From an uncultured Roseobacter sp. (GTDB lineage Bacteria > Pseudomonadota > Alphaproteobacteria > Rhodobacterales > Rhodobacteraceae): a DNA stretch of 59,229 bases. Both the position numbers and the translations under genes were made by a program. How positions within the stretch are numbered: position 1 is the stretch's first letter; each line of letters opens with the position of its first letter. The stretch covers positions 1 through 59,229 of the forward strand of contig CANMWT010000015.1 in the NCBI GenBank assembly GCA_947501635.1. Direction: 5' to 3'. This document shows positions 30,451-38,425 of this stretch, one piece after another. The notes beneath the pieces were generated by a model that worked only from the letters and a program-made list of their open reading frames with translations, was not told the DNA's origin and searched no databases.

Positions 30451-31694
30451 CACCTTCTCGCGCGCGTCTGGCCGTGGTGGTCAAGGGCTGGCCACGGCTG
30501 TCCGAAACCTTCATTGCACAAGAACTTGTGGCACTTGAAGCAGCCGGCATTGATTTGGAAATCTGGTCTTTGCGTCACCCCACCGACCACAAAACGCATC
30601 CGTTACACGATCGGCTAAAGGCACCGGTGCATTACTTGCCCGAGTATCTGAAAGACGCCCCGCTCCGTGTACTCAGGGGTGTCTTCTTTGCGCTACGCAC
30701 ATCTGGCTTCACGCAGGCGTGGCGTGTTTTTCGGGCCGATTACGGCAGAGACCGGACACCTAACCGCCTGCGCCGCTTCGGACAGGCCTGCGTGCTTGCG
30801 CGCGAATTGCCTGAAACAACTGCCGGGCTTTATGCACATTTTCTGCACACTCCTTCTTCTGTCGCGCGCTATGGCGCTATTCTGCGCGGTCTGCCATGGT
30901 CTTTTTCGGCACATGCCAAAGACATCTGGACATCACCAGAGTGGGAATTGCGCGAGAAACTCTCCGCGGATCCGTTTGGCGCGGCATTCGGTGCGACATG
31001 TACGGCCTTCGGCGCGGATCACCTGCGTGCACTGGCGGATGACCCGGGCCGCGTTGATCTGGTGTATCACGGGCTGGATCTGTCGCGCTTTCCCGCCCCG
31101 CCCACCCGCAAAACGCGGGCGACGGATGCCCCTTTGTCGCTGATGTCGGTTGGACGGCTGGTCGAAAAGAAGGGGTTTGACCGTCTGATCGAAGCTTTGG
31201 CGCAGCTGCCCGCGGATATGGCGTGGCATTGGACGCATATTGGGGGCGGCACGTTGAAAGACGACATGCGCGCCCTGGCCGAAGCCCGTGGCATCGCCGA
31301 AAACGTTACATGGCGCGGCGCCTGTGACCAGCCGGAAGTTATTGCGCAGATGCGGCAGTCTGATTTGTTTGTGCTGCCAAGCCGAATTGCAAAAGACGGC
31401 GACCGCGACGGCCTGCCAAATGTTCTGATGGAAGCAGCAAGCCAGAAGCTGCCGATCCTCTCGACGCCCGTTTCAGCAATACCTGAGTTTATCGAAAATG
31501 GCACACAGGGTATTCTGGTCGAAGACGCCCCCGAAAAGCTGGCGCATGCCATTCAAGCCTTTGCCGCCCTGCCCGACGGAGGGGCTGAGATGGCTGAGGC
31601 TGCCTATGACCGGCTGACGCGCGACTTTCGCATGCAACCGGGCATAGACCGTCTGGCGCAGCGGCTCTCTGATATGATGGACGGGCGACCGTGA
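30447..31694 (+). CDS. glycosyltransferase family 4
   Basis: 415 residues. GT-B fold with the retaining GT4 pattern: LMSVGRLVEKKGFDRLIEAL, then RQSDLFVLPSRIAKDGDRDGLPNVLMEAASQKLPILST, containing the donor-site Glu. Overlaps the preceding gene by 4 nt. The protein resembles colanic-acid-type transferases. It should add a sugar to a lipid or polysaccharide precursor at the cytoplasmic face; the sugar is unknown. Confidence 0.87.
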   Translation: MTPSRARLAVVVKGWPRLSETFIAQELVALEAAGIDLEIWSLRHPTDHKTHPLHDRLKAPVHYLPEYLKDAPLRVLRGVFFALRTSGFTQAWRVFRADYGRDRTPNRLRRFGQACVLARELPETTAGLYAHFLHTPSSVARYGAILRGLPWSFSAHAKDIWTSPEWELREKLSADPFGAAFGATCTAFGADHLRALADDPGRVDLVYHGLDLSRFPAPPTRKTRATDAPLSLMSVGRLVEKKGFDRLIEALAQLPADMAWHWTHIGGGTLKDDMRALAEARGIAENVTWRGACDQPEVIAQMRQSDLFVLPSRIAKDGDRDGLPNVLMEAASQKLPILSTPVSAIPEFIENGTQGILVEDAPEKLAHAIQAFAALPDGGAEMAEAAYDRLTRDFRMQPGIDRLAQRLSDMMDGRP

Positions 31695-32767
31695 CACGGG
31701 CGGCCTTCTACGCACCGATGAAACCGCCCACGCACCCGGTACCCTCAGGGGACCGCGCCATGGCCCGTGCGATAGTGCGCGCGCTTGACGTGGCTGGTAT
31801 CAAAACCGATGTCGTTTCGACCCTGCAGCTACGCGACGGAAGGGGCGATACCGGTGTGCAGTCAGACCTGATGGATCAGGCCCGCAGCGAAGTGGCGCGG
31901 CTGGTGCCTCTGGGTCGGCAGATGGGCCTGCAACTTTGGATCACATACCATAGCTACTACAAAGCGCCCGACCTGATCGGCCCGCATGTGGCGCGCGCAC
32001 TGAGCATTCCTTACGTACAGATAGAGGCAACCCGTGCCCGCAAGCGCCTGGAGGGGCCGTGGGCCTCGTTTGCGCGTGCTGCCGAAGAGGCCACAGATGC
32101 GGCCCGCATCGTGTTTTACCTGACGCGGCGCGACGCGGAAGCGCTGGACGCCTACAAGCCCCAAGGGCAAAAACTGGTGCATCTGCGCCCATTCTTGCCT
32201 CGGCACGACCTGCCCGAACCGACTGATGGCAGCGCCGGCATTCTCGCTGTCGGGATGTTCCGGTCGGGTGACAAACTGGCCTCCTACCAGCTCATTGCCG
32301 AAACGCTTGCCCGTCTCAGAGAAAAGGACTGGACGCTGGAAATCGCCGGCGACGGACCAGAGCGCGATGCAGTAAGGGCTTTGATGGAGCCCTACGGGGC
32401 GCGGGTGAGATTTCTTGGCGCACTGGATGTGGATCAGCTGCAGGCCGCCTATGGCCGGGCCAGACTGCTTTTCTGGCCCGGCGTGAATGAAGCCTTTGGC
32501 ATGAACTATCTCGAAGGTCAGGCTGCAGGTTTGCCCGTGGTCGCTCAGGATCGCCCGGGCGTGCGTGACGTGCTCTGCCCGCAGTCTGCCTATCCCGCAC
32601 CGCACGAGGGAGCGGACGGCCTCGCCGCGCGTTTGGATCTGCTGCTTGGTCTGCCAAAACTGGTACAGCATCTTGGCACCGTTGCGCGCGGGAATGTGGC
32701 AAGGTACCACCTGATGGGCCCCGCGCGCGACACGCTGCGCGACACCGTTGAGGAGCTTTTCAAATGA
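31691..32767 (+). CDS. glycosyltransferase, GT4-like
   Basis: 358 residues. FYAPMKPPTHPVPSGDRAMARAI is the N-terminal acceptor-domain start. ILAVGMFRSGDKLASYQLIAETL and ARLLFWPGVNEAFGMNYLEGQAAGLPVVAQ are the retaining donor-site features. Overlaps both neighbours by 4 nt. It is more divergent than the preceding GT4. Confidence 0.85.
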   Translation: MTRAAFYAPMKPPTHPVPSGDRAMARAIVRALDVAGIKTDVVSTLQLRDGRGDTGVQSDLMDQARSEVARLVPLGRQMGLQLWITYHSYYKAPDLIGPHVARALSIPYVQIEATRARKRLEGPWASFARAAEEATDAARIVFYLTRRDAEALDAYKPQGQKLVHLRPFLPRHDLPEPTDGSAGILAVGMFRSGDKLASYQLIAETLARLREKDWTLEIAGDGPERDAVRALMEPYGARVRFLGALDVDQLQAAYGRARLLFWPGVNEAFGMNYLEGQAAGLPVVAQDRPGVRDVLCPQSAYPAPHEGADGLAARLDLLLGLPKLVQHLGTVARGNVARYHLMGPARDTLRDTVEELFK

Positions 32768-33348
32768 CACGTCTTGCACTGATCCGCCACGGGCATACAG
32801 CGTGGAACCGGGCGGGCCGCATTCAGGGACGCACGGACATTCCCCTCGACGAAGACGCCCGCAACCAGCTAGCCGCGCTGAAGCTACCGGCACCTTGGGA
32901 CACCGCTGCGCTTGTTTCGAGCCCGCTATCCCGCGCCGTCGAAACCGCCGAACTTGTCAGCGGCAAGACACCGGTGACCCATCCGGAGTTGATCGAAATG
33001 GATTGGGGCAAATGGGAAGGCTGCAAGGGCATTGAGCTGCTGGCGGACCCTTCCAGCGGTTACCGCCATATCGAGGATTGGGGGTGGGACTATCGGCCGC
33101 CCGGAGGCGAAAGCCCCGCTGAGCTGCGCCATCGTCTGCATGGCTGGGCGACTGGGCTTGTGACCGATACGGTTGCGGTGTGCCATATCGGGATCATGCG
33201 TGTCTTGCTTGCACAAGCCAGCGGTTGGAATTTCAGCGGCCCCGCGCCGTTTCAGATCAAACGCAACCGGCTTTACATCCTGACCATTGCGTCGGACGGC
33301 TGGCAGATGGACCCTACCCCTGTGCGTCTGGTAGAGCGCTCGACATGA
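32764..33348 (+). CDS. histidine phosphatase family protein
   Basis: 194 residues. LIRHGHTAWN at residues 6-15 is the RHG catalytic motif; the acceptor Glu is in MDWGKWEG and the second histidine in AVCHIGIMRVL. It probably removes phosphate from a sugar phosphate or lipid-linked sugar in the same pathway, given translational coupling (4-nt overlaps on both sides). A cobC-like or phosphoglycerate mutase role is less likely here. Confidence 0.85.
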   Translation: MTRLALIRHGHTAWNRAGRIQGRTDIPLDEDARNQLAALKLPAPWDTAALVSSPLSRAVETAELVSGKTPVTHPELIEMDWGKWEGCKGIELLADPSSGYRHIEDWGWDYRPPGGESPAELRHRLHGWATGLVTDTVAVCHIGIMRVLLAQASGWNFSGPAPFQIKRNRLYILTIASDGWQMDPTPVRLVERST

Positions 33349-34493
33349 AGATTCTTATCATGGTCACGCACCTGCTGGGCACAGGGCATCTGGCCCGGGC
33401 TCTGGTGCTGGCCAAGGAATACAAAGCGGCAGGGCATCAGGTCCGCGTGGTCTCGGGCGGGATGCCCGCTCCACATCTGGCGCAGGGTGATATCGATCTG
33501 CTACAATTGCCACCGCTCAGATCGGACGGCGTGAATTTCACCAAACTGCTTGATACAAGTGGTGTGCAGGCGACTGAAGTGCTGTTTGACGCCCGCCGCG
33601 CAGCTGCCCTTGACGCGATGCGTGACATGCACCCCGACGTCGTTATCACAGAACTCTTTCCCTTCGGCAGGCGGGTGCTGCGTGCGGAGTTTTCCGCCGT
33701 GCTGGAGGCCGCCCATGCATTAAGGCCGCGCCCGCTGATCTGCTCTTCCATACGCGATATCCTTGCGCCGCCGTCAAAACCCGCCAAAGCCGCGGCAACG
33801 CTGGCGCTGATCGACAGCTACTACGACGTGGTGCTTGTTCATTCGGACCCGCAGATCACACCGCTTGAGGCAAGCTGGCCGGTTGCCACAAGCCTGCGCT
33901 GCAAACTGTTTTACACTGGCTATGTATGCCCTGCACCCGCCGCCCACAGCCGCAGCCTTGAACATCCCCTGCGCATATTGGTCAGCGCCGGCGGCGGCGA
34001 TGTCGGCGCACCGCTGAACCGGACCGTGTTGCAGACTGCATCGCAGGCACCAGACCTGCATTGGCACCTGCTGGTCGGTGGCCGTGACAGCGCGCAGCAA
34101 ATCGCAGAGCTTCGGGAACAAGCCCCTCCCAATCTGGAGGTGGAAACGCTGAGGTCCGATTTCCGCAAGATGCTATACTCAGCCGGCGCATCCGTGTCGC
34201 TTTGCGGTTACAACACGGCGCTGGATGTGCTGCAGGCCGGCACGCCAGCCGTGTTTGTGCCATTCGATGCAGGCGGAGAAGTTGAACAGTCGTTACGTGC
34301 TGAAGCGCTGCAAAAGCTTGACGGCATAGAGGTCCTGAAAACAGCCGAGTTGTCCGCAGCACGACTGGAAGCCGCCGTAAGATGCGCGTTGCGTGCGCCC
34401 ACACGCGCGCTCCGCAGGCACAACATGGACGGCGCCAAAGCCTCACTGAGCATTCTGACCGAACAAGTGGCAAGGGTACGACATGCTGGTTGA
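33345..34493 (+). CDS. glycosyltransferase, MurG-like GT-B fold (paralogue of 29218)
   Basis: 382 residues. ILIMVTHLLGTGHLARALVLAKEY is the N-terminal Gly loop and SVSLCGYNTALDVLQAGTPAVFVPF the C-terminal donor loop, both parallel to the operon's first gene. ATG 33345 overlaps the phosphatase stop (ATGA); longer in-frame extensions lie inside the phosphatase gene and are rejected. Two related transferases in one operon suggest consecutive addition of similar sugars. Confidence 0.83.
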   Translation: MKILIMVTHLLGTGHLARALVLAKEYKAAGHQVRVVSGGMPAPHLAQGDIDLLQLPPLRSDGVNFTKLLDTSGVQATEVLFDARRAAALDAMRDMHPDVVITELFPFGRRVLRAEFSAVLEAAHALRPRPLICSSIRDILAPPSKPAKAAATLALIDSYYDVVLVHSDPQITPLEASWPVATSLRCKLFYTGYVCPAPAAHSRSLEHPLRILVSAGGGDVGAPLNRTVLQTASQAPDLHWHLLVGGRDSAQQIAELREQAPPNLEVETLRSDFRKMLYSAGASVSLCGYNTALDVLQAGTPAVFVPFDAGGEVEQSLRAEALQKLDGIEVLKTAELSAARLEAAVRCALRAPTRALRRHNMDGAKASLSILTEQVARVRHAG

Positions 34494-35244
34494 CTGGTCG
34501 CCGCTACGCCGCACGCTCGCGCGTCTCAGAGCGCAAAAACAAAGTTTGCCTTTATGGTGGCGGGATGATGATGCGATCAAACCAACCGAGGCGCTTGCAC
34601 AACTTGCTATGCTATCGGACGCCATCGCGATACCGGTGCATATTGCCGTAATACCGGCTACGGCCACAAAAACGCTCGCAGATCACCTGCAAGTCCATCA
34701 ACGCCTTATACCGGTTGTCCATGGCTGGAGGCATGTCAACAATGCGCCTCCCGATGCCAAGAAATCCGAATTTGGTACCCCGCGCGAAACGGGGCTGACA
34801 GAACCGGGCCGCGCGCACGCCAGAATGCAACAACTTTTCGGCACAGCCTACCTGCCACTTTTTGTCCCCCCCTGGAACCGACTTGATCCCATGTTTCTGC
34901 CTGCGCTGAAAACGGCGGGCTTTCTCGGCGTGTCTGCTTTCACTGCGCGGCAGTCACAAGAGGCGCAACCGGGCTTGTATCAGATCAACACCCATGTCGA
35001 CCCGATCGACTGGCGGGGGACGCGCGGACTGAAAGACCCCGAACGCCTTTTGGCGGAAACCATAACGGTGCTGGAGGCGCGCCTTGAAGGCAGTCAGGAC
35101 GCAACCGAGCCCTTTGGTTTTCTGACACACCATCTTGTTCACAGCCCCCAAGTGTGGGAATTCTCGCGCAGATTTCTGACAGAATTGTTGGAAGGCGGCG
35201 CTGAGGTCAGCGCGATCGCCCCCATGCTGGAGAGCCGAAAATGA
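34483..35244 (+). CDS. polysaccharide deacetylase family protein
   Basis: 253 residues. LPLWWRDDDAIKPT supplies the catalytic and metal-binding Asp pair, IPVHIAVIPA the next strand, VHGWRHVNNAPP the His motif and FVPPWNRLDP the RxPW-like loop; LTHHLVHSPQVWEF near the C-terminus gives the last conserved His. It removes acetyl groups from an N-acetylated or O-acetylated sugar. No signal peptide is visible, so it may act on a cytoplasmic intermediate. Overlaps the previous gene by 11 nt and the next by 4. Confidence 0.82.
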   Translation: MLVDWSPLRRTLARLRAQKQSLPLWWRDDDAIKPTEALAQLAMLSDAIAIPVHIAVIPATATKTLADHLQVHQRLIPVVHGWRHVNNAPPDAKKSEFGTPRETGLTEPGRAHARMQQLFGTAYLPLFVPPWNRLDPMFLPALKTAGFLGVSAFTARQSQEAQPGLYQINTHVDPIDWRGTRGLKDPERLLAETITVLEARLEGSQDATEPFGFLTHHLVHSPQVWEFSRRFLTELLEGGAEVSAIAPMLESRK

Positions 35245-35735
35245 GCCGACTGGAATCCATGCGCCGCCGCCTGAGTGCGCAAATAGACGGGCTTAACTGG
35301 GCGGCACGCGCGGTTGATGGGCTTGAGGGCGACATACTCGAACTTGGATTGGGGAATGGCCGCACCTATGACCACCTGCGCGAAAACCTGCCGGACCGTC
35401 GGATCTGGGTGATCGACCGCGTCTTGCAGGCGCATCCTTCCTGCATTCCACCCACGGAAGACTTCCTGCAGGGCGAAGCCGATGACATGTTGGATGAACT
35501 GGCCCGCCGCGGGGCGCGCATGGCCCTTGCTCATTACGATTTTGGCTTTGGTGTCAAAGAGAAAGACGTGGAAGAGGGCGCGCGTCTATCCCCGCTTATC
35601 GCGGCCTTGATGGTGCCGGGAGGCTTGGTGATTAGCCAGCAACCGCTTGTCGGTTTTCACCAGATTGCAGGGCCTGAATCCATCGATCCCGAGCGGTACC
35701 TGTTCTACCGTCAACCTGACAACGACGTCACCTGA
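35241..35735 (+). CDS. class I SAM-dependent methyltransferase-like protein (paralogue of 19193)
   Basis: 164 residues. ILELGLGNGRTYDHLRENLPDRRIWVIDR is the SAM-binding region; MALAHYDFGFGVKEKD and GGLVISQQPLVGF follow. It is clearly related to the 161-residue protein at 19193. As the last gene of the seven-gene operon it could methylate the glycan. No terminator with a T-run is evident before the entericidin gene. Confidence 0.78.
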   Translation: MSRLESMRRRLSAQIDGLNWAARAVDGLEGDILELGLGNGRTYDHLRENLPDRRIWVIDRVLQAHPSCIPPTEDFLQGEADDMLDELARRGARMALAHYDFGFGVKEKDVEEGARLSPLIAALMVPGGLVISQQPLVGFHQIAGPESIDPERYLFYRQPDNDVT

Positions 35736-35828
35736 CAGACAATTTGCCTGCTCCACAGTTTTTGCGTGAATTCGGTTTTGTTTAGAGTATAGAGTGGCGC
35801 GGAACAGACGACTAAAAAGGACAATCCC

Positions 35829-35945
35829 ATGTTGAGAGTTGCCATTCTTCTGAGCGCCGTACTTGCCCTGGCAGCGTGCGAAACGACCAAGGGTATCGGT
35901 CGAGACGTGCAAAACGCCGGCGAAGCGCTCGACAAGGCGATCTAA
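35829..35945 (+). CDS. entericidin-type small lipoprotein
   Basis: 38 residues. A hydrophobic signal ends in the lipobox LAAC with the lipidated cysteine at residue 17, followed by ETTKGIGRDVQNAGEALDKAI, the usual amphipathic entericidin tail. An AAAAGGAC ribosome site precedes the ATG by 7 nt. Entericidins are membrane-anchored stress peptides. A strong terminator follows immediately, so it is an independent unit or the tail of the glycan operon. Confidence 0.88.
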   Translation: MLRVAILLSAVLALAACETTKGIGRDVQNAGEALDKAI

Positions 35946-35962
35946 ACGACGCGTAATTGAAT

Positions 35963-36000
35963 AAGCGCGCCTTTTGCCCATGGGATCTGGCGCGCTTTTT
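35963..36000 (+). terminator. rho-independent terminator after entericidin
   Basis: Perfect 9-bp stem (AAGCGCGCC/GGCGCGCTT) with a 17-nt loop followed by a T5 run. It lies between two convergent genes (entericidin and DksA/TraR). Confidence 0.8.
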
Positions 36001-36039
36001 CCCGCTGTTTCATGTCACAGAATGGCCGCGCGACAGGTT

Positions 36040-36351
36040 TTATGCGCAGCTAATGCATTGCGCGGCCTCCGGCACAGCAATCAGGCGCGCCTCGGCCACG
36101 GGTCGCCCGCATGTCTGGCAAGTGCCGTAGCTGCCGTCTTCCATGCGTCTAAGGGCAGCGTCGATCCTTTTCAGCTCTGACAGTTCCGCCTGACCAAGCG
36201 CTTCGAGCACTTCATCCCCCTGACGTTCTGATGCGCGGTCTTCCCAATCTGTGGGCATCGGCGCGTCAAGAGCGTGTTCAATCTCCTGCATGTCGCCCAC
36301 AAGTGCTTTGCGCCGTGCCAGAAGTGTATCTTTTTGAACCTTCATATCCAT
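36040..36351 (-). CDS. DksA/TraR-family zinc-finger protein
   Basis: 103 residues. An N-terminal coiled coil (about 5-70, including DRASERQGDEVLEALGQAELSELKRIDAALRRM) and a C4 zinc finger with C78, C81, C99 and C102 (YGTCQTCGRPV, AAQCISCA). The family binds RNA polymerase through its secondary channel. ATG 36351 follows a strong GGAGGAG; the longer start at 36366 would put that site inside the gene. Shorter than canonical DksA, it resembles the small Rhodobacterales paralogues. Confidence 0.87.
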   Translation of the reverse strand: MDMKVQKDTLLARRKALVGDMQEIEHALDAPMPTDWEDRASERQGDEVLEALGQAELSELKRIDAALRRMEDGSYGTCQTCGRPVAEARLIAVPEAAQCISCA

Positions 36352-36386
36352 TTCGGACTCCTCCATATTTCAAGCGTTTCAGTACC

Positions 36387-36566
36387 TCAGCGCACCAACC
36401 GGCTTGCCACGAAGTACGTTGCGGGCAGCGCGAGGATGGCCCCCGTTGAGGCAGCAGCAAGAATGGGCAGCACGTCGGCAACACCGGACACGAGCACCGC
36501 GACGACACCAGCACCCGCAAGGCTGCAGGCGACGATCCCGTAAAGCATCATTGCAAGTCTCAACAT
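36387..36566 (-). CDS. small membrane protein (59 residues)
   Basis: Two membrane segments (about 4-27 and 33-54). AAAGGAT is 8 nt before ATG 36566. Similar small proteins in Rhodobacterales are sometimes mislabelled CTP synthetase, which this length and composition exclude. It is divergent from the rbsD-like gene and shares with it a region containing an FNR-like palindrome. Function unknown. Confidence 0.72.
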   Translation of the reverse strand: MLRLAMMLYGIVACSLAGAGVVAVLVSGVADVLPILAAASTGAILALPATYFVASRLVR

Positions 36567-36623
36567 CGGATTTATCCTTTCGAATGATTGCACTGACCCT
36601 ACCGCACCAGAGCCCTTTTCGCT

Positions 36624-36637
36624 TTGACGTATGTCAA
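36624..36637. promoter_or_regulatory. FNR/CRP-type palindrome
   Basis: TTGAC-GTAT-GTCAA is a perfect 5-bp dyad with 4-nt spacing, close to the FnrL/FNR consensus TTGAT-N4-ATCAA. It lies 58 bp upstream of the small membrane protein start and 60 bp upstream of the RbsD-like start, so it could control either or both. Confidence 0.45.
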
Positions 36638-36696
36638 CCTGCCCCGCTTGCCGTTGGTATCCCCGGCGCATAGTCTGCTGTGAAAAGGAGAGGATC

Positions 36697-37071
36697 ATGA
36701 AGAAATCCGGCATTTTGCATCCCGACCTCGCACGTCTGATCGCGTCGCTTGGCCATGGCGATCTGGTGGTTGTTGCGGACGCCGGACTGCCTGTGCCGCC
36801 GGGCGTGGCTTGCATTGATCTGGCCGTGACGTTGGGACTGCCGCCGTTTCTGCCGGTATTGGATGCGGTCTTGGCGGAAATGGAAGTGGAGCGGTCTTTT
36901 CGCGCCAACGAGGCGGGGGAGATCGGCGCGCGGATCGATGACCGCCTGACCACCGAAAAGATCAGTCATGAGGATTTCAAATCAAGGTGCGTCACAGCGC
37001 GGGCCATCGTGCGCACGGGCGAGGCCACGCCCTTTGCGAATGTGGGTCTGGTGGCAGGAGTGGTTTTCTGA
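36697..37071 (+). CDS. RbsD/FucU-family protein (D-ribose pyranase-like)
   Basis: 124 residues. [31 protein letters not shown] is the conserved N-terminal part with the catalytic His (GHGD) and Asp. ATG 36697 follows AAGGAGAGG. The usual enzyme converts ribose pyranose to furanose; here no ribose transport genes are adjacent, so the sugar is uncertain. The final TGA is followed by the large non-coding region. Confidence 0.83.
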   Translation: MKKSGILHPDLARLIASLGHGDLVVVADAGLPVPPGVACIDLAVTLGLPPFLPVLDAVLAEMEVERSFRANEAGEIGARIDDRLTTEKISHEDFKSRCVTARAIVRTGEATPFANVGLVAGVVF

Positions 37072-37149
37072 CCGCAGGACAGGCGACCGGACAAGCGAAA
37101 GGCGCCAGGGGCGCAGACCGAGGTCTGTACCGTGCCCGAAAGCACAACC

Positions 37150-37480
37150 TGACGCCTTCTTGAACCTTATGATCCCCCCAGAGGGTTACAGCAGGCCCAG
37201 CTTGCAGTGCAGATGTTACCATCTGCCGCCGGACACACAGCCTTGCGGCCCTGCGCCCCCGCATTGTCCCTGCTGAAGCACGCCCGCCATCGCGATCCTT
37301 GCGGACCTCTCTGGTCGTCCCTGTTCCAGCCTATACAGCCCTCCACCACGGTGCTTTCGCGCCCACGCGGTTCGGCGTGTATCCGGTTGCCCGTTACACC
37401 AAAGCCTGCATCAGTGATCCGTGCCTTGGTGCCCGTATGCTGCCGGGGTCTTTGCGACCGCTCCGTCGTTCCGAGGAACT
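37150..37480 (-). ncRNA. candidate structured RNA of unknown class
   Basis: No convincing protein frame exists here. Read on the minus strand it contains several hairpins capped by GNRA-type loops: GCAGATG-GTAA-CATCTGC (37209-37226, perfect), GGTCC-GCAA-GGATC (37294-37307), GGCC-GCAA-GGCT (37239-37250) and GGTC-GCAAA-GACC (37447-37459). Two contain a pair that is G-U on the minus strand but an A-C mismatch on the plus strand, pointing to minus-strand RNA. A longer CACCAA/TTGGTG stem lies at 37397-37431. I found no hallmark of RNase P, tmRNA, SRP RNA or 6S RNA. Ends are approximate. Confidence 0.35.
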
Positions 37481-37554
37481 CTGAACCGGTAAGAACAAGG
37501 TGCGGATTTCCGGCGAGTCGCGCAACAAAAAAAACGTGTTTTCGCAAAAATACA

Positions 37555-37609
37555 TGGGGATAAGATGTTGATATATAACCTGTTTTTCATGTGGATAAGC
37601 TGTGGACGG
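37555..37609. other. cluster of DnaA-box-like sites in AT-rich DNA
   Basis: TGTGGATAA at 37590-37598 is a perfect DnaA box (TTATCCACA on the other strand). TGGGGATAA at 37555-37563 differs at one base, and TGTGGACGG at 37601-37609 differs at two. They sit in an AT-rich stretch (about 37526-37590, with A8, T5 and ATATATAA). This could be a replication origin, a DnaA-titration or a regulatory site. Gene directions converge on this region rather than diverge, which argues against a chromosomal origin. Confidence 0.35.
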
Positions 37610-37760
37610 TTTCAATTTCCCGTTTAATTGCACCCACTTGCAGAAGGAAGAAATTCTGCGGAGAGCTTACTTTTTAGGCGTTTTGAAAACTTGTTGGAAA
37701 GATGTGCTTGAAGCCAAAAACGCCATCACAGTCGCGCCCCGCGCCCGCCCCGTGGCGGGG

Positions 37761-38308
37761 TTGGCGCTGGTTCAGGCGAAGCCTGACAAAAGGTCCGGGG
37801 GACCTTTTGAAGCGCCAACGGGCGGCGCCCAGGGGGAGAGGCGCTATGCAACTAGCGGTATGTTGTGAGCAGAGTACCGCGCCCGAACCGAGGGGGCGAG
37901 GAGCGGTCTGGCGCAGCCAGATCAAACAGTCCGGTGGACTGTTTGAAGTGACGAGCGCGGCGCGCGTCCGCGCGACGCAGGGGGCGATTGATTTCCATCG
38001 GTGCGTTTTGATCTGAGCGCCAGCGCCCGAACCGAGGGGGCGAAGACTGATCGCGCCTTGGCGCGACAATCGATCCGGGGGATCGATTCAAGGATGAGCG
38101 GGCGGAGCCCCGGGGAAGCTATCGAAACATCCGAGCTTCGCGGCGCCCGAACCGAGGGGCGGGAAGCGAAGCGCCCGCCCCGTGGGGGTGGGTGAGACCC
38201 GTCTTGGAAACTGTCCAGTGGACAGTTTCAGGGTCGAACGGGCGAAGCCCCGGACACGGGCGCTGCACAATCCCACGGGGATTGTGGTTCAAGAGAACGT
38301 TTTTTTTT
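37761..38308 (+). repeat. array of hairpins with variable stems and constant design
   Basis: Five perfect 9-10 bp stems with 3-nt loops: 37788-37808 (AAAAGGTCC ggg), 37924-37944 (AAACAGTCC ggt), 38068-38088 (AATCGATCC ggg), 38207-38229 (GAAACTGTCC agt), 38266-38286 (CACAATCCC acg). Most are preceded by a shorter hairpin (TCAGGC gaa, TCTGGC gca, TCGCGCC tt, GGGC gaa). A 20-bp element GCGCCCGAACCGAGGGGGCG recurs at 37879 and 38023, with a 19-bp version at 38143. The block ends near a T9 run (38300-38308). Stem sequences differ but pairing is kept. Confidence 0.8.
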
Positions 38309-38425
38309 GCAATTTTATGCTCAGTATTCGCGCAACCAAGAAATTCTATTCGCATTTTGCTTATTTGGTGACTATATATTGAGTAAGATCTGAAACCAGG
38401 CACAACCTGTTAGTAGGATCTTCCC

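Noticed and set aside
37072-37500. RNase P RNA, tmRNA, SRP RNA or 6S RNA
   Set aside because: The hallmarks I know (such as GAGGAAAGTC for RNase P, the tmRNA tag and tRNA-like D/T loops, the SRP loop) were not found on either strand.
37167-37547. A 126-codon minus-strand open frame in the non-coding region
   Set aside because: No ribosome site, odd composition, and the same bases form RNA-like hairpins.
37761-38308. CRISPR array
   Set aside because: Unit spacing is irregular, stems differ from unit to unit, and no cas gene is in the window.
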